Part shown: positions 25,032 to 36,721 of the stretch, piece by piece | Layout of the letters: each line of letters starts with the position of its first letter | Position numbering within the stretch: the stretch's first letter is position 1 | Origin: Isoperla grammatica | Taxonomy: Eukaryota; Arthropoda; Insecta; Plecoptera; Perlodidae | Assembly: GCA_945910005.1 (NCBI GenBank) | Contig: OX246746.1 | Location: 19,604,932 to 19,668,931, forward strand | DNA: 64,000 nucleotides | Direction of reading: 5' to 3' | Notes under the pieces: generated by a model | What the model was told of the DNA's origin: nothing | Databases searched by the model: none | What the model saw: only the letters and a program-made list of their open reading frames with translations | Program-made: the position numbers and the translations under genes

Positions 25032-25942
25032 AAATGTATGAAAACATTTCAAATATTATTTTAAAATCGACAAAAATAAGTGAATCTAAAATAAACCATA
25101 TTCCGAATGGTACACGACACTTGAGTGTCTAGTATTATGATTCCATGTCGTTGGTATTGCGGAAACCCACAATAACGCACATTCACGATCACATATCAAC
25201 TTACAGTGTATCCTCTTGCACGCCAAGGGTCTACCCCCATCATCCGGCCGCGCGGTGAGTGCAGCAATGGCTCATACATTATACCTATAAGAACTGATGT
25301 CACTAACTGAAACAGTAATTACACATTCAAGTATCCAAATATCTTATTAAATGTTGCGAACTATTGATTCTGTTGATTTTTATGAATTACTGTAGATATT
25401 ATACCGTTTCAATAGGAGACAATATCTTGACAGGTATAATTTACGAGCGCCTGATGCACTCGACGTGCAACCGGACGGTGGGGGTAGTTGGGGCAGTGGT
25501 GTATCCAATGGGGGGAAGGGGGGGGGGGACAAAACCCCCCCTTTCGCAAAGGAAAAGTGGAAATTGCATTGCATTAAAAAAAATGGAATTTTTTTTTAAT
25601 ATACAGTATTTTTGTATTAAATACCAAAGACATTAGTTTTTGTTAAAAATACACACATCGCTCTATAATTCTATTTATTGTTGTTCTTTGAAGCTTTTTT
25701 TCGTTTCTAAAGGAGAAAATCGTTGCCAGAAATGTAGTAATTTTAGCTCAGTTGGCCGCTGTAAAACGCACAGATTTGCACCAAAATGACCTTGACGAGA
25801 AAATTTTTACGGGGGGAAAACCCCCCCTTTCCAAAATCCTGGATACGCCACTGAGTTGGGGTTTAGTGCAAAAACGATACTGCGAGTGTTACTTCCTTAT
25901 AGTGTATTTACCATGTTGAAGATATTACTACAGCTTTAAAAA
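25032..25942. repeat. 541-bp direct tandem duplication, copy B (filled site)
   Basis: Same sequence as 24,491-25,031, expanded to 911 bp by the hAT-like insertion at 25,494-25,853. The duplication predates the insertion. Confidence 0.9.
25494..25853. mobile_element. hAT-like MITE with 8-bp target duplication
   Basis: Starts CAGTGGTGTATCC and ends GGATACGCCACTG, which are inverted termini. It is flanked by perfect 8-bp repeats AGTTGGGG (25,486-25,493 and 25,854-25,861). The matching site in copy A has a single AGTTCGGG. Eight-base duplications and CAGTG termini fit the hAT superfamily. Subterminal G/C-rich blocks flank an AT-rich interior, and there is no transposase. Its right half (read on the minus strand) matches the element at 51,535-51,951. 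Confidence 0.9.
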
Positions 25943-26039
25943 AGTAAACAAATTGCCGACACTTGAATGAAAATAACATCTTTATTTCCAACATTTTTTG
26001 AACAATGGCGATTTGTGTGTGTATGTGGGGGGGGGGGGG

Positions 26040-26302
26040 GGGGTCAGTTTAGCCCGGGCCGAGTTTTCCCGCCAAGCAGTTCGGCCCTGACTGAGGTAGT
26101 ACCGACGACTGGGAGGTGCGCGCGACTATCTACTACGGCACGAGACACTCTTTAGCTTTCTGTTTTACTCGCTCGTTTGTCAGTCAGTTCGGATCGCGCG
26201 GTTGCCGTGAGTGGATGCGTAGCGTGTGCGAGAGACTATTTGCCGTCATTTCATTCTCGTTCTCGTTCGTGCGCAGTGTTCCTTTCTTACGTTGTCTCTC
26301 TG
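26040..26302 (+). promoter_or_regulatory. CpG-rich block, candidate promoter and non-coding first exon
   Basis: A GC- and CpG-rich stretch in an AT-rich intron, with TCAGT initiator-like motifs near 26,179-26,190 and a pyrimidine-rich end closing in a donor consensus CTCTCTG then GTAAGA (GT at 26,303-26,304). It could be an alternative promoter of the CAP-Gly gene. No transcript evidence is available here. Confidence 0.3.
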
Positions 26303-26329
26303 GTAAGACTATTATTGGAAGGTCCTCAC

Positions 26330-26353
26330 GGGGGGGGGGGGGGGGGGGGGGGG
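26330..26353. repeat. Poly-G run
   Basis: Twenty-four consecutive G bases, then a G-rich continuation. Confidence 0.9.
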
Positions 26354-26886
26354 AGGGGGGAGCGTGGTGGTCGCCGTTTCTTGGTTCTCGTAAATTATTG
26401 ATGTGGGTTTTATTTATTCTGAGGTCAAACTCATCTGAAATTAATTTCAATTAATCCAAATTGGTGACGCTTATGCTAGTATAGGCCTATTACATCATTG
26501 CCGTATTAGCATGAAAACCCGGTAAGTTAAAATACCCCCACGATTGTGTTCTACTGACCAACCGGCAAATACGTAGAGTGTAAACAAAGCAAGGTGTCTA
26601 GTTTTGTTTGTGACTTCTATGCATATTTTTTGCAATGATTGCGTTGTTATTATCTTGGCCACGTTAGTGTACAAGAGCGATGGCCGATGGTGAGTGCACC
26701 GAAAAAGGGGGCTTGTACAATATATGGTGGCTGATAGTTGACATCTCGATAGTCACGCTTGCTTCTCACGTCCACGGTCTTACATCACCCAGCCTTGACA
26801 CTTTACTTATGCAGACAGGTTTCAAGGAACGTGGCTTTCGTGGCCTTTAACCTGGTCATGCGTGCGTTACTTGTTACACAGACGAA

Positions 26887-27353
26887 GATGTTCCTGGTGT
26901 ACTTGTTACCCTACCTCGGGAACAAATGTTCCTGGTGTACTTGTTACCAAACCTCGGGAACAAGATGTTCCTGGTGTACAAGTTACCAAATCTCGGGAAC
27001 AAATGTTCCTGGTGTACTGGCTACCAAAACTCGGGAACAAGATGTTCCTGGTGTACTTGTTACCAAACCTCGGGAACAAATCTTCCTGGTGTACTTGTTA
27101 CCAAACCTCGGGAACAAGATGTTCCTGGTGTACTTGTTACCCAAACCTCGGGAACAAGATGTTTCTGGTGTACTTGTTACCAAACCTCGGGAACAAGATG
27201 TTCCTGGTGTACTTGTAACCAAACCTCGGGAACAAGATGTTCCTGGTGTACTTGTTACCAAACCTCGGGAACAAGATGTTCCTGGTGTACTTGTTACCAA
27301 ACCTCGGGAACAAGATGTTCCTGGTGTACTTGTTACCAAACCTCGGGAACAAG
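26887..27353. repeat. 39-bp minisatellite
   Basis: Twelve copies of a 39-bp unit (GATGTTCCTGGTGTACTTG, then TTACCAAACCTCGGGAACAA). Each junction GGGAACAAGATGTTCC is a small inverted repeat. As 39 is divisible by three and the unit lacks stops in several frames, ORFs of up to 253 codons appear in all three forward frames and on the minus strand. That pattern marks a repeat, not a gene. Confidence 0.95.
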
Positions 27354-27454
27354 TTTTCCCAAGAGTTCAAGTTTTACTTGTTGTACTACACCTCGGTACT
27401 TGTTGTATTGCACCTCGGGGAATCAGGAAAGAAGTTGCTTGTGGGGGGCTAATC

Positions 27455-27633
27455 CTGAAAGTTGTTACGGTGACACAACTCACTGTAAGTAATATCTACC
27501 TAGTTATCACTTGCCATTGAATTGACTGATTGAATAGCAATCAGCCAATAGCAAGTTTTGCAATCAACCAATAGCAAGTGATAACTACGTAGATATCACT
27601 TTAAGTGAGTTGTGTCACCGTGACAGCTTTCAG
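27455..27633. mobile_element. Short foldback element
   Basis: CTGAAAGTTGTTACGGTGAC at 27,455 is complementary to GTCACCGTGACAGCTTTCAG ending at 27,633, and the arms continue inward for about 60 bases to TAGTTATCACTTG and CAAGTGATAACTA. The loop contains direct repeats of CAATAGCAAGT. It lies 100 bp after the 39-bp minisatellite. No clear target duplication is seen. Confidence 0.75.
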
Positions 27634-28162
27634 AACTAGGTAATAGTGTTCGGTATTGGCTGTAGCAGGTAAGGGAGGTAAGAGATAAGAGGGTAACATG
27701 AACGACAGGAATCAAACGTACCCGTGGACAACTTCAAAGTTCAGCTGCTAAATCCAACTATAGAGATCGATGCCCCACGATGGGGATTGACTGCTAGTGC
27801 GCTTGGCACACGAAACAACCTTCCATCTATATTTCATGTCACAATCCATAGTTTCTAAATAATTGATCAGTTTGAAAGCTGTTTTGATAACGATTAGAGT
27901 GTTCGGGTCCGCGTTCGTGCGGCGTTGACTGACAGGTGTACAGTGATTGATTTCACTGGGTCCATTCTCTTGCTTCACCACTGCAGGCTCGCGAGATGTT
28001 AGTTGAATTATGCGTGTGTCTGCCCCCCCTCCCCCCCCCACAACACCTCCCCCCCATAGGAAACTTTAACACGTTGCAGTACTCGGTAGGGAAGTATGCG
28101 TTACAGTGAACATTATCATAATTATTAATTATTAGGTGAAATGTGTTATTATCATCATTTAA

Positions 28163-28470
28163 AAAGTAATTTATAATTATAATAATTTTTCGTTGGAATA
28201 TCTGCTATACAGGACGAGCACACCAGCTATTCCTGATGTGCCCCTTTTCAGGGTAACTAACTATAGACATATTAGGGTGTTTGGAATTTGGATAATTGGG
28301 AAGGAATGTCCGAGGGCTGTTAGTAGGGCTCAATCTCGCAATTCGCTTTTATCGACTGAGTAAAACCACGGAAAAATCTTCAGTCAGGATTGTCGGTGAC
28401 CGAAATCGAACCGTCGACCTCCTGAATTAGTCTCACGTTTTACCGCTGAGCTACCTCTATCGGTGCAGGA
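28163..28470 (-). mobile_element. tRNA-derived SINE, full-length copy on the minus strand
   Basis: On the minus strand the order is GAGGTAGCTCAGCGGTAAAA (A box), GGTTCGATTTC (B box), GACTGAAGATTTTTCC, CCTCGGACATTCCTTCCCAA, GGGGCACATCAGGAATAGC, TGGTGTGCTCG, then an AAAAATTATTATAATTA tail. It is the best-preserved complete copy together with 11,068-11,341. Confidence 0.85.
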
Positions 28471-29436
28471 AGTAAGCATACTTATTAGCTGATAGTGGTA
28501 TTATCAGTCCTCATATGAGCAGTGCGTGTACAGTGTCAACTAGATAGGCAGTGAGAAGGTAGTCTTGGGCTTCAACCACGCGATGACTGAGTCTGTATTT
28601 AATTAAATTAACTTACAATTGAATTAGATGTGATGGTTGTGTTGTTGTCGTTTCTATGTAATTGTGGCGTAAATTATGTATACATGCAATTGAAGAAGCT
28701 TGTTAGTACGACGTAACAATAAAATTAAATACAAGGCCATACAATGAGAAATTATGTGAAACGGGGACCAACATTATATCTTAGCCTCCTCTATTTCAAT
28801 TCTTTGTATGGCTACAACAAATAGGGTGACACAATGCGATGGAGTACAAACAATAAGGAATGAAAGGATCTGTGGTTGTTCACCTACTCTTCGCAAAACG
28901 TGACTTCTGACTGTTTTAAATATTTCGATACGTTTGCAAAATTAAAACTAGATTTAGTAAAAATAATCCATGTGAGAAACCGGTAATTTTTTCTTATCAA
29001 TGTAGTTTTATGGTACTAATGCTTGTTTTTAAAATAACCATGTGTGTATATAAGAGTATTGCAGAACATTCCAAAGTCTATTATCATACAAATTTGAAAA
29101 GGCAAAATTAGCGCACCCAATTTTAAATAGTAGGCTTATAACTATTGTTCCTTCCTGGGGTTTGGAAAAATAATTTTAATCGTAAGAAACTCAGTGTGCG
29201 GAAATTCGAACGAAAGTTGCAAAGACGAGCAAATCTCAAAATCCGCGTGAAACAACATAAGGCGTGTCCGCTATAAACCACCGCGGAGCAGGTGCGTTCG
29301 CATTATATCCAGCTGTGACCTACACCGTACGTCACACATAATAATACTTGTGATGCAATAGCTCCACAGCTGCTTGCTTCAATGGAGCTACTCCTACTCC
29401 TAGAGTTGTAGAGATTGACGGCCAGAGAGAAACCAA

Positions 29437-29440
<4 letters not shown>

Positions 29441-29472
<32 letters not shown>
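29441..29472. repeat. (AT)n microsatellite
   Basis: About 30 bases of alternating AT directly beside a hAT-like terminus. Confidence 0.95.
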
Positions 29473-29475
<3 letters not shown>

Positions 29476-29847
29476 GGTTGCACAATCCCAATGTCGATTG
29501 AGCGGTCACATACTTTTGGTCAATTGACTCAAACGATATCGCATAATAACTGAAAATCGTGAATAATAATTTATATTATTTTAAATACTAAAATCATAAG
29601 TTTAAATTACAGTTAATATTATGTATTTATGTATGTATCTAGTTTATATTTATATTTATACAGTGTATATAACTGGAACCTAGAATTAACGAGCATCAGC
29701 ACTTCCCGAAAAATGTTCATTCAATTTCACAAAAACTTTTTTTATGTGAATAAATTCAAACCGCTGCTACACGTTTTTTTTTGTTTTCATTTGGCCGCAA
29801 TCCGTCAATTGACCTATTTGTATTTTACCGGTCAGATCGCATCCCTA
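29473..29847. mobile_element. hAT-like MITE (TAGGG termini)
   Basis: The left end TAGGGTTGCACAATCCC and the right end (complement TAGGGATGCGATCTGACCGG) are diverged inverted termini. GGTCAATTGAC-type blocks recur in both subterminal regions, and the interior is AT-rich with no transposase. Flanking 8-mers (ATATATAT and GTATATAC) only approximate a target duplication because the element sits in an AT repeat. Confidence 0.55.
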
Positions 29848-30274
29848 GTATATACATATGTGTGTGTGTGTACATGTATGAAGTATGTTTCAACTGTTGC
29901 GTAATCGGAAATAAGATTTTTACGGAAACAGTAATTCATATGATCATATCTAAAAATAAAAAAATAATAACACTATTAAAGTGAGGATTTTTGTTTTTAA
30001 TTAATTGAATTATATATGCCTGCTAATTGTTTACGTGTAAAAACAGGTCAATGCTAAATATAATGAACGTTTAAAACAGTAAATAACTCTTCATTAAAAC
30101 ACCTTGTAATTGGTCATTAGATAACGTTTTGTTTTTCACATGGCGCATTATTATTTTTCATTGTTGCTATGTATTTCAGCTATCACTGTATTTATAATAC
30201 GTTTTGCCTGAATTATTGTATTGTTTAGTTGAAGCTAGATGTTTTGTTTTCTCACTAAGCATCTGATAAAGCGA

Positions 30275-30455
30275 TATAAGTTGCTAAGCGGTAACATACA
30301 ATATTCTAATTCTTGAGGTCGCCGGTTCGATTCCGGCAACTTGGCAACGCTGGCCTCATGGTTTTCTACTAGGGTTACTCAGTCATTAATGTAAATTATG
30401 TGATTTAGTCATAATACCAGTTCTCTAGCGTGAACAGGTAAAGCTGATGTGAGTT
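30275..30455 (+). mobile_element. tRNA-derived SINE, diverged copy
   Basis: Carries GTTGCTAAGCGGTAACATAC (A box region), GAGGTCGCCGGTTCGATTCC (B box) and a GGTAAAGCTGATGTGAG block like the 3' region of the family. The middle is rearranged compared with the full-length copies. Confidence 0.65.
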
Positions 30456-30601
30456 CTAAGCTCTGTCCGACTCCATCTGGTGACTAGGAAAAGTTTCACC
30501 CCTGTTCGCAGACCCCTTACAACCCACCGTTGTCGCGAAATGCTTGAATTGGATCGACAACAAACCGCCTTCACCATACGGACGCTAACACGATGGGCTT
30601 T

Positions 30602-31245
30602 AAAACCCTATTCACAATAACAATGAGGCAACATGTCTATTCTCAGAGAGCTAAATCAATAGAACCAATAATCTGTAATACCCCGTTCACACTACGTTTC
30701 GTAACCGAGGTTAAGATAACTGAGTTTATTTTTGATAACGTGTCTTTTATTTTAACTTGGATCAAATTCGTTTCTGTTCACACTTGCACGACGTTAACTG
30801 AGATCAGCGACGTCACAACAAGCCTTTTAAACGTAGAATATTCATGTGTTCATGTTCACAAGGCAGTGCATTTCATTCTGTCATGGCCGACGTTGTTTAC
30901 CTGTCAGTTGTCAAATCGTCTTCTTAGTTTCATAAAATCTATTTTTCTTCTGTTTCAATGGAAGGTATTGCGTGTATACATGCTTTATTACTCTTCCTTA
31001 TACTTCATTGAGTAATACAAAGTAATAAGGACGACATAACCTCAATGACCACTGCCTGTATTACTTTACATGGCGGCGACTGGGCAATGGCCTTGAAGTT
31101 AACTCAGTTAAATGCTTAACTGAGTTGTAGGAACGTAGTTACCCCACTAACTGTAGTTAAGCCTAACTGCGTTCCGTTCACATAGCCTTGGTAACTGGAG
31201 TTAACGTGGTAACTACAGTTAAGGACTGTAATGTGAACAGGGTTT
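30602..31245. mobile_element. MITE with GTTCAC termini and GTTAACT subterminal repeats
   Basis: The right end TAATGTGAACAGGGTTTAA is complementary to the left-end motif TTTAAAACCCTATTCACAAT (30,602) and also to ACCCCGTTCACACTAC (30,686). Between them GTTAACTGAG, AACTCAGTTA and TAACTGTAGTTA motifs recur at least six times, like subterminal transposase-binding repeats. The 140-codon ORF across it has no recognised domain. Confidence 0.5.
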
Positions 31246-31394
31246 AAGGGTGATTCCTCATCACGCGCGGACATAGCAGGGATATTTCATTCAACGGTCT
31301 TTGGTCCAGGGGGTTTACAAATGGGCTGAAAATGTTGCACTGCCAACAATCCAATCACCAGATATAGGCCACTAGCCCCAACTTATAGTCGCAT

Positions 31395-31655
31395 ATTGAC
31401 CTCAGATCTGTATCTACTGCCCCTTTCATGCACGCTAGTTCAACGAAAATCAACATATTCCTGGCGTTCGCGGCGTTCGGCGTTCGGCGGCGTTCGTTCT
31501 TTCACACATTCGTAAATTTAGTCTTCCGCTTAGAGTGCACAAGCCTCATTGGTCATGCCCTCAGGTAACGAACTGAAGGTCGTACATTATCCCTAATGGA
31601 CCTGTTTCCAGTAGCTAGTAGGAACTAAAGTTAAGTTGGTACCTTTGGACTCGTC
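31395..31655 (+). mobile_element. Dispersed repeat of unknown class, copy 3
   Basis: Family blocks in order: GACCTCAGATCTGTATCTAC, TGCCCCTTTCA, TTTCACACATTCGTAAATTT, AGTGCACAAGCCTCATTGG, TTATCCCTAATGGACC and GTTAAGTTGGTACCTTTGG. A local CGGCGTTCGG slippage expansion sits near 31,465-31,495. Confidence 0.7.
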
Positions 31656-32198
31656 TATTTCGTTTAGGGTCGGAAGGAGTTTACAATTGGTATTCCTACG
31701 GTTTCCCATTGCGAGTATTGTCACCAGCATATCGAGTCCAGGATGGTCCAGTTCCCTCCCTCCCACGCATCACGGCGTTGGCAACTTGTCACACGAAATA
31801 TTATTAGATCTTAGCTCCCGTAGCACTTTTGGGTCACTAGTTGATAAACAGGTAGCCCTACGCATCCGGGTGTGGGAGACATTTGTCTTACTCTGGATGT
31901 GTGTGTTGTCGTGACATAGATAGGCATCTATCTTTAGATGGCAGAGTGTTTGGTATAAGAAGAAGAAAAAGGAGAATCATATATAATACACATACACAAG
32001 TAACATAGCCTACTTCTCACTGAGCACAAGGACTTATCAGGGAATGTTCCATGTTGTTTACATTCGTTAGTTTCTGAGCTGGCCTCGCGTTTCAACAATG
32101 CTCAGGTTTATCTGATTGCGTGGGCGTTGCTCTTCGTAAGGTACATACTTGTTGTGTACTTGTGACAGTATATATATATGTAATGTAGGTTATCTACT

Positions 32199-32217
32199 CC
32201 CCCCCCCCCCCCCCCCC
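32199..32217. repeat. Poly-C run
   Basis: Nineteen consecutive C bases. Confidence 0.9.
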
Positions 32218-33454
32218 GGTAAACATTCTGTGGGCGCCCTTGTCTGCTAGTTTGTTTCCTTCAAAGGTTGAACTCTCGGCCCTTGAGTTCAGCTATTCCT
32301 GTTTTGCGATGACACGCTCAAATATGTTGAAAGCAAGATCGATTTGAACTGGTTGAACGGATCATGACACCCCTTGCGTACTTCCGTCTTGGCTGTTGCA
32401 ATGTCTGTCACTGGGCTGTGGAGCGTTACACGACACAGGCCAAGCCACATGTCTCGTCTACTTCAGTACGCAAAGGTTATCTATCGTCTTGGGAAACAGT
32501 TACATATTCGCAAACGCTACCGGGTTCCTTCGCTTTATTACTACTATTACATGTTTTATTGGCCCTAAACACATTATACCGTTAAAATCATTAATACTAA
32601 TAATTGTGTAATAAAAACAACTATAATAATATTAATAATATGTTACGCTTTTGCAGCAGGAAATATTGAAATTTATAAGAATAAAAGAACACATCTGAAA
32701 TTTAATAAATGTCTTTAGTGCAGAGGGAAACAAGTCGTATTTAAACGTCATTTGTGACACAGAGAAAGTATTATAGATGATAATGGTAGGGACATTACAA
32801 AATAATAAAAATATAGTGATCATATATTTTTGTATCCGAAATGTAAGAATAAACAGTAACGCGATACCCAAGGAAATAAATCCGCTTCTCTCCCTAAGTG
32901 TGCAAAAAAGTTTTCTTGTATCGTCTAGTCAAAACTTAATAAATCAACACGACATTGAATGCGCGGACAATGGTAATCGGGTTGAATACAAGCAACTACG
33001 TCTTACACAAAACAAAGTAATGGCACAAAATAACACTCCCAACTTTTGTAATGAGCAATAACAAAAATAGAAAAGTCAGTGTCCCGAAACGGGTGTATCT
33101 ACCGAGACAAGAACAAAAAGACACCGGATAACGACCAAAGCCATTCGAACTTGTGTCACCAGGTGCATTTTAATTATTTTTCACAAAGGTAAAATTAAAT
33201 TTAAATGCCTCGGACTAGATACGCCTACTGGAGGTGCCGTCTTCGTCAATGATATTGAATATCAACCACAACTAAAAACGAAGCAGTGTCTTCTGGGCGG
33301 TTGGGGCACACGATGCACATCAGTAGCCTTAGTGCAATGTCATGTTAATCATAATATCAGGATCAAGAATAATTGTGATGGTGGTATTAGCGTGTAAATT
33401 AAATGTAAAGGGGACCTAACACTCTAAGTCTAAGTTAACGTTTTTCTAATATTT

Positions 33455-33735
33455 ATATCTTGAGAACGCTTCAAGATATTGTAAAAGTGATCTGTACACG
33501 AAATTTGGTATTGTATCAGCGAAACAATGATTTGAAGAACTGTCAAATATTATAATTGTTACGATTGTAATTTCATTAATTCATTGATTCTTTATTATTA
33601 AATTAATTACAGAAATAAAAATCGTAACAATTACAATATTTGAAAGTTGAAAATTCATTGTTTGGCTATAATACAAAACCAAATTCCTCATAGGAAATCA
33701 CATTTTTGAAAATCGTGAAACGTTCTTAGGTTATC
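33455..33735. mobile_element. AT-rich foldback element
   Basis: Two diverged arms face each other. CGAAATTTGGTATTGTATCA and ATTATAATTGTTACGAT (left) pair with ATCGTAACAATTACAATATT and ATAATACAAAACCAAATTCC (right). TTGAGAACG near the left end pairs with CGTTCTTAGG near the right. A related half-copy lies at about 62,628-62,735. Confidence 0.6.
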
Positions 33736-36721
33736 AATGAACAAGGTAGGCTACCGTTAATATTGCGAGTTTAATATTGCGAGGTATACCCATTACCGCT
33801 TAAAACGTCTGTATAGGTCCAACTAAACAAAGAAACAATTCTTCGTCAGTTCTTCAGGTTAAAATATGTCCAGTGCTGCTGTGGGTGTAAGCCTGGTTTA
33901 CGTTAGTAGACACGACATGTATGTCAGCCAACATGTTAGCGAACATGTCGTGAACATGGCCGGGTGTTTAGCTTAGGAGCTGTTTAAATAGATTTTCTAT
34001 CGGTAAATATTTGAGCCATTCCTTTGATGCCACAAATCTCACAAACGAAGCCAACTTTTACGCAATACATTTGGTTACGTAAGTGAAGCATTCGGGTTAT
34101 GTGGCAGTGTTTGTTGACAGACCATTCTTCAACCAAATTATAGACCGATGGAGCCGGAACTTCTACCGCAACTGTATTTCTTTACCATACTCAGTCCTGT
34201 ATTGCCAATTATTTTTTTTGTATGTTACGTGTACACATAATTTTTTCGTCTCAGTCCCAGCGCTCTCACTGATCTTCATGGGCAGAGCCTAATGTGTTTT
34301 TTGTCTCTTCTCTTCTCTTCAAACCATATGTGATTGTCTTGCCGGTCCCATGCATGGATCCCATGTGACCTAACATCCCGCCCACTACTACGTTGCGACA
34401 CACCAAGCGGGCACAATCGATACTTACTTTGAAGGAATTGATTCTATTTTGATAAGACGTCGTTAAGGAGAACTACCCATTATTTATAATGGGAATGGCT
34501 ATCAACTTTAAGCATGAAAGGATTAGAATTTGCGTTTGAATCTAAAAGCTCATTTTTGGAAGTAACCTGGGTAAGGTATTGTAGTGGATACTGGATACCT
34601 CGAACAATTTCGATAATGACGTGAATTGTACTTTCGTGTTCACTTATCATATTTCGTTCCACATGTTATTAACTTATTATCGGCTACTTACACAGCCTGA
34701 CCTAATTGTAACCTGCTGTGACATGGTTATTCGCCTGGTAACTCATCAACTCAACAAAACTCTTCCAACTGAACCCTGTCAATCATTGTTTACTATATTT
34801 CTCCACGACTATCCATTTTCTTTGCTGGCGATTGAACATTTCAAATCTGAAAGAAAATTGTGCGTCCGTTAAGTTTTTTTGCAGATTTCAAATCTGTTTC
34901 CACTTTCCGGCACATTCATAATTGAATTAAATAACTTGGGCATGGACTCTTAAAACCAAGAATGTAAACACTTTTGTTTTTTTTAATTGTCGATTAAAAA
35001 TTCATTTTAATGACCCTTATAAACAATTCTATAGAAACAGGATAATTTTCATTGCATTGTGGTTATACAAATGTAAGTTTTGGGATAAAAGTTAAAAAAT
35101 TTGACCACACAGTAAGTATAGTGGAAATAGTACTGTTTGATTCCCCCTTCCCGTTATCAAATGTGTATAGTGTTAGTTAACTCACGCACGCAAGCAGAAC
35201 GGAGTGACCAGCTGAGTTTCCCGCGCTTTAACACTCCTCGTGGTGGGCTACCGGTGAAAGTACCTCCACCGTCAGTGAAAGTTAGGTCGAGAGCCTCAGG
35301 TCTCGGGTCGCGGGAATTACTCCTCGCGTCGCTAAGGTCAATACAATTGATTCACTCAATTGATTGATTAAAGAGTAATTGGGTCATTTCGTTGTTATTT
35401 CACCGGGGATCAATAAAAGGCTCAACAGACGTCTAGGGAATATGTATCTAACGTTATATGGGTTCCTCGAGAACTAGTTTCGAGCCTTGATTTGTGGTTC
35501 ACATATTTCATAACGTTGACATGAAAGCGGTTTGACAGTTATTATTAAAGACACATTTTGGGCCGAGGTATATCCACGGATAAAACGTAATGTTTGTGTG
35601 TTTGTGAGAAGTAATGATGTGTCACAATGTTGTTGTTCTTTATTTCGTTTAGTTTTGCTTTATACAATGCGCTACCAAGAGGTTTGAAAGGTATAGTTTT
35701 AAGATAAAGCCCGTGAAAGTGTTTCAACATCAATTTTCATTAATTCGAGCGAAATTTCACGCCCTCCTGTTTAGGTTGTCCGTCGTGCGTTCTGGGGACA
35801 GTCATTTGTCGATTTAAAAAAAAAAAAAAAAACAGGTAAAAGGAAATAAGAGGAATTATTGACCACATAATAATAAAACTGACATAAAAACGTTTGATAT
35901 TGTAATGAATTAGTTTAAAAAATTGTTGTTCGATATTTCAAGAATTCGTTAATGCAGTGACCGCTTGGTTACATACGATACGGCTCACACGTGCGTTCTC
36001 ACCGAATACGCCCTCGCGGTCGCGGGCCGCGGGCGTTATACCGCATTGACTATTAAATAAGAACCGTTTCATTAAAATATATAGTAACTCACTTATTAGA
36101 TAATAATAATTCACGGAAGTGATTATCTGGTGCTTTGTGGATTCATTATTAATTAAATATCTACAATATCCCCCGCTTTAAATGAAACCAATTAAAAATT
36201 TATTAGTTTTTCGTCATATATCCTCAAGCAATTTCTTTATATAAGGCAGGCGATGTGCCTGTCTTGACTAACTATTCACAAACCTACCTATCAAAAATGT
36301 TGTATTGGGTGTTGACCATTAGTATCGAATAAAAGAACAAATTAGCATTTCCCATCAGTTGATATGTGGGAGTGTGGTGGATATAATTCACTGTGTTGTG
36401 TTTGCAATCCATGGGCGGATATGGCACGATTGCTTAACACTGCCGGCAGTACACAGGCAGACTAAACTATTATCCACGAGCCAAGGTTAAACAGGGCGTG
36501 ATTTGTTATTTTCACATCATATATCCTGATGTTGAAATTGGCATTTGTTATCTTTGGGCATTTGGAGTATCTACGTACGTTGGAGTGAGAAACAAGCCCT
36601 AATAAACTATGCACAGTTTGTGAATGTAGACAATTTAACGAATTGCATGATGATGTTTTGTTCGGCACGCAATTCCGCTCACAATGACCTCGGGAGATTA
36701 AAACTGTGCTTCTATTTGCAG

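Larger units (their letters stand above)
8938..36721 (+). other. Inferred first intron, mostly mobile DNA
   Basis: If the exon at 8929 joins the exon at 36722, this is one 27.8-kb intron. Its mobile elements and arrays are listed separately. Stretches where I see nothing beyond AT-rich sequence, small ORFs or homopolymers are about 9,520-10,990, 11,343-11,940, 12,216-13,440, 15,186-17,060, 17,880-20,040, 28,475-29,440, 31,660-33,450 and 33,740-36,700. The last includes CpG-rich patches at about 35,190-35,340 and 35,995-36,040 that could be regulatory. Confidence 0.4.

Noticed and set aside
26680..26689. ATGGCCGATG followed by GTGAGT as another first exon
   Set aside because: Ends in phase 1, which does not fit the phase-0 acceptor at 36,722; kept only as a weak possibility for another transcript.
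26759..27520. Long overlapping ORFs (253, 188 and 118 codons) that might be a repetitive secreted protein
   Set aside because: They lie in the 39-bp minisatellite, are open in all three forward frames and on the minus strand, and have no splice sites or signal peptide.
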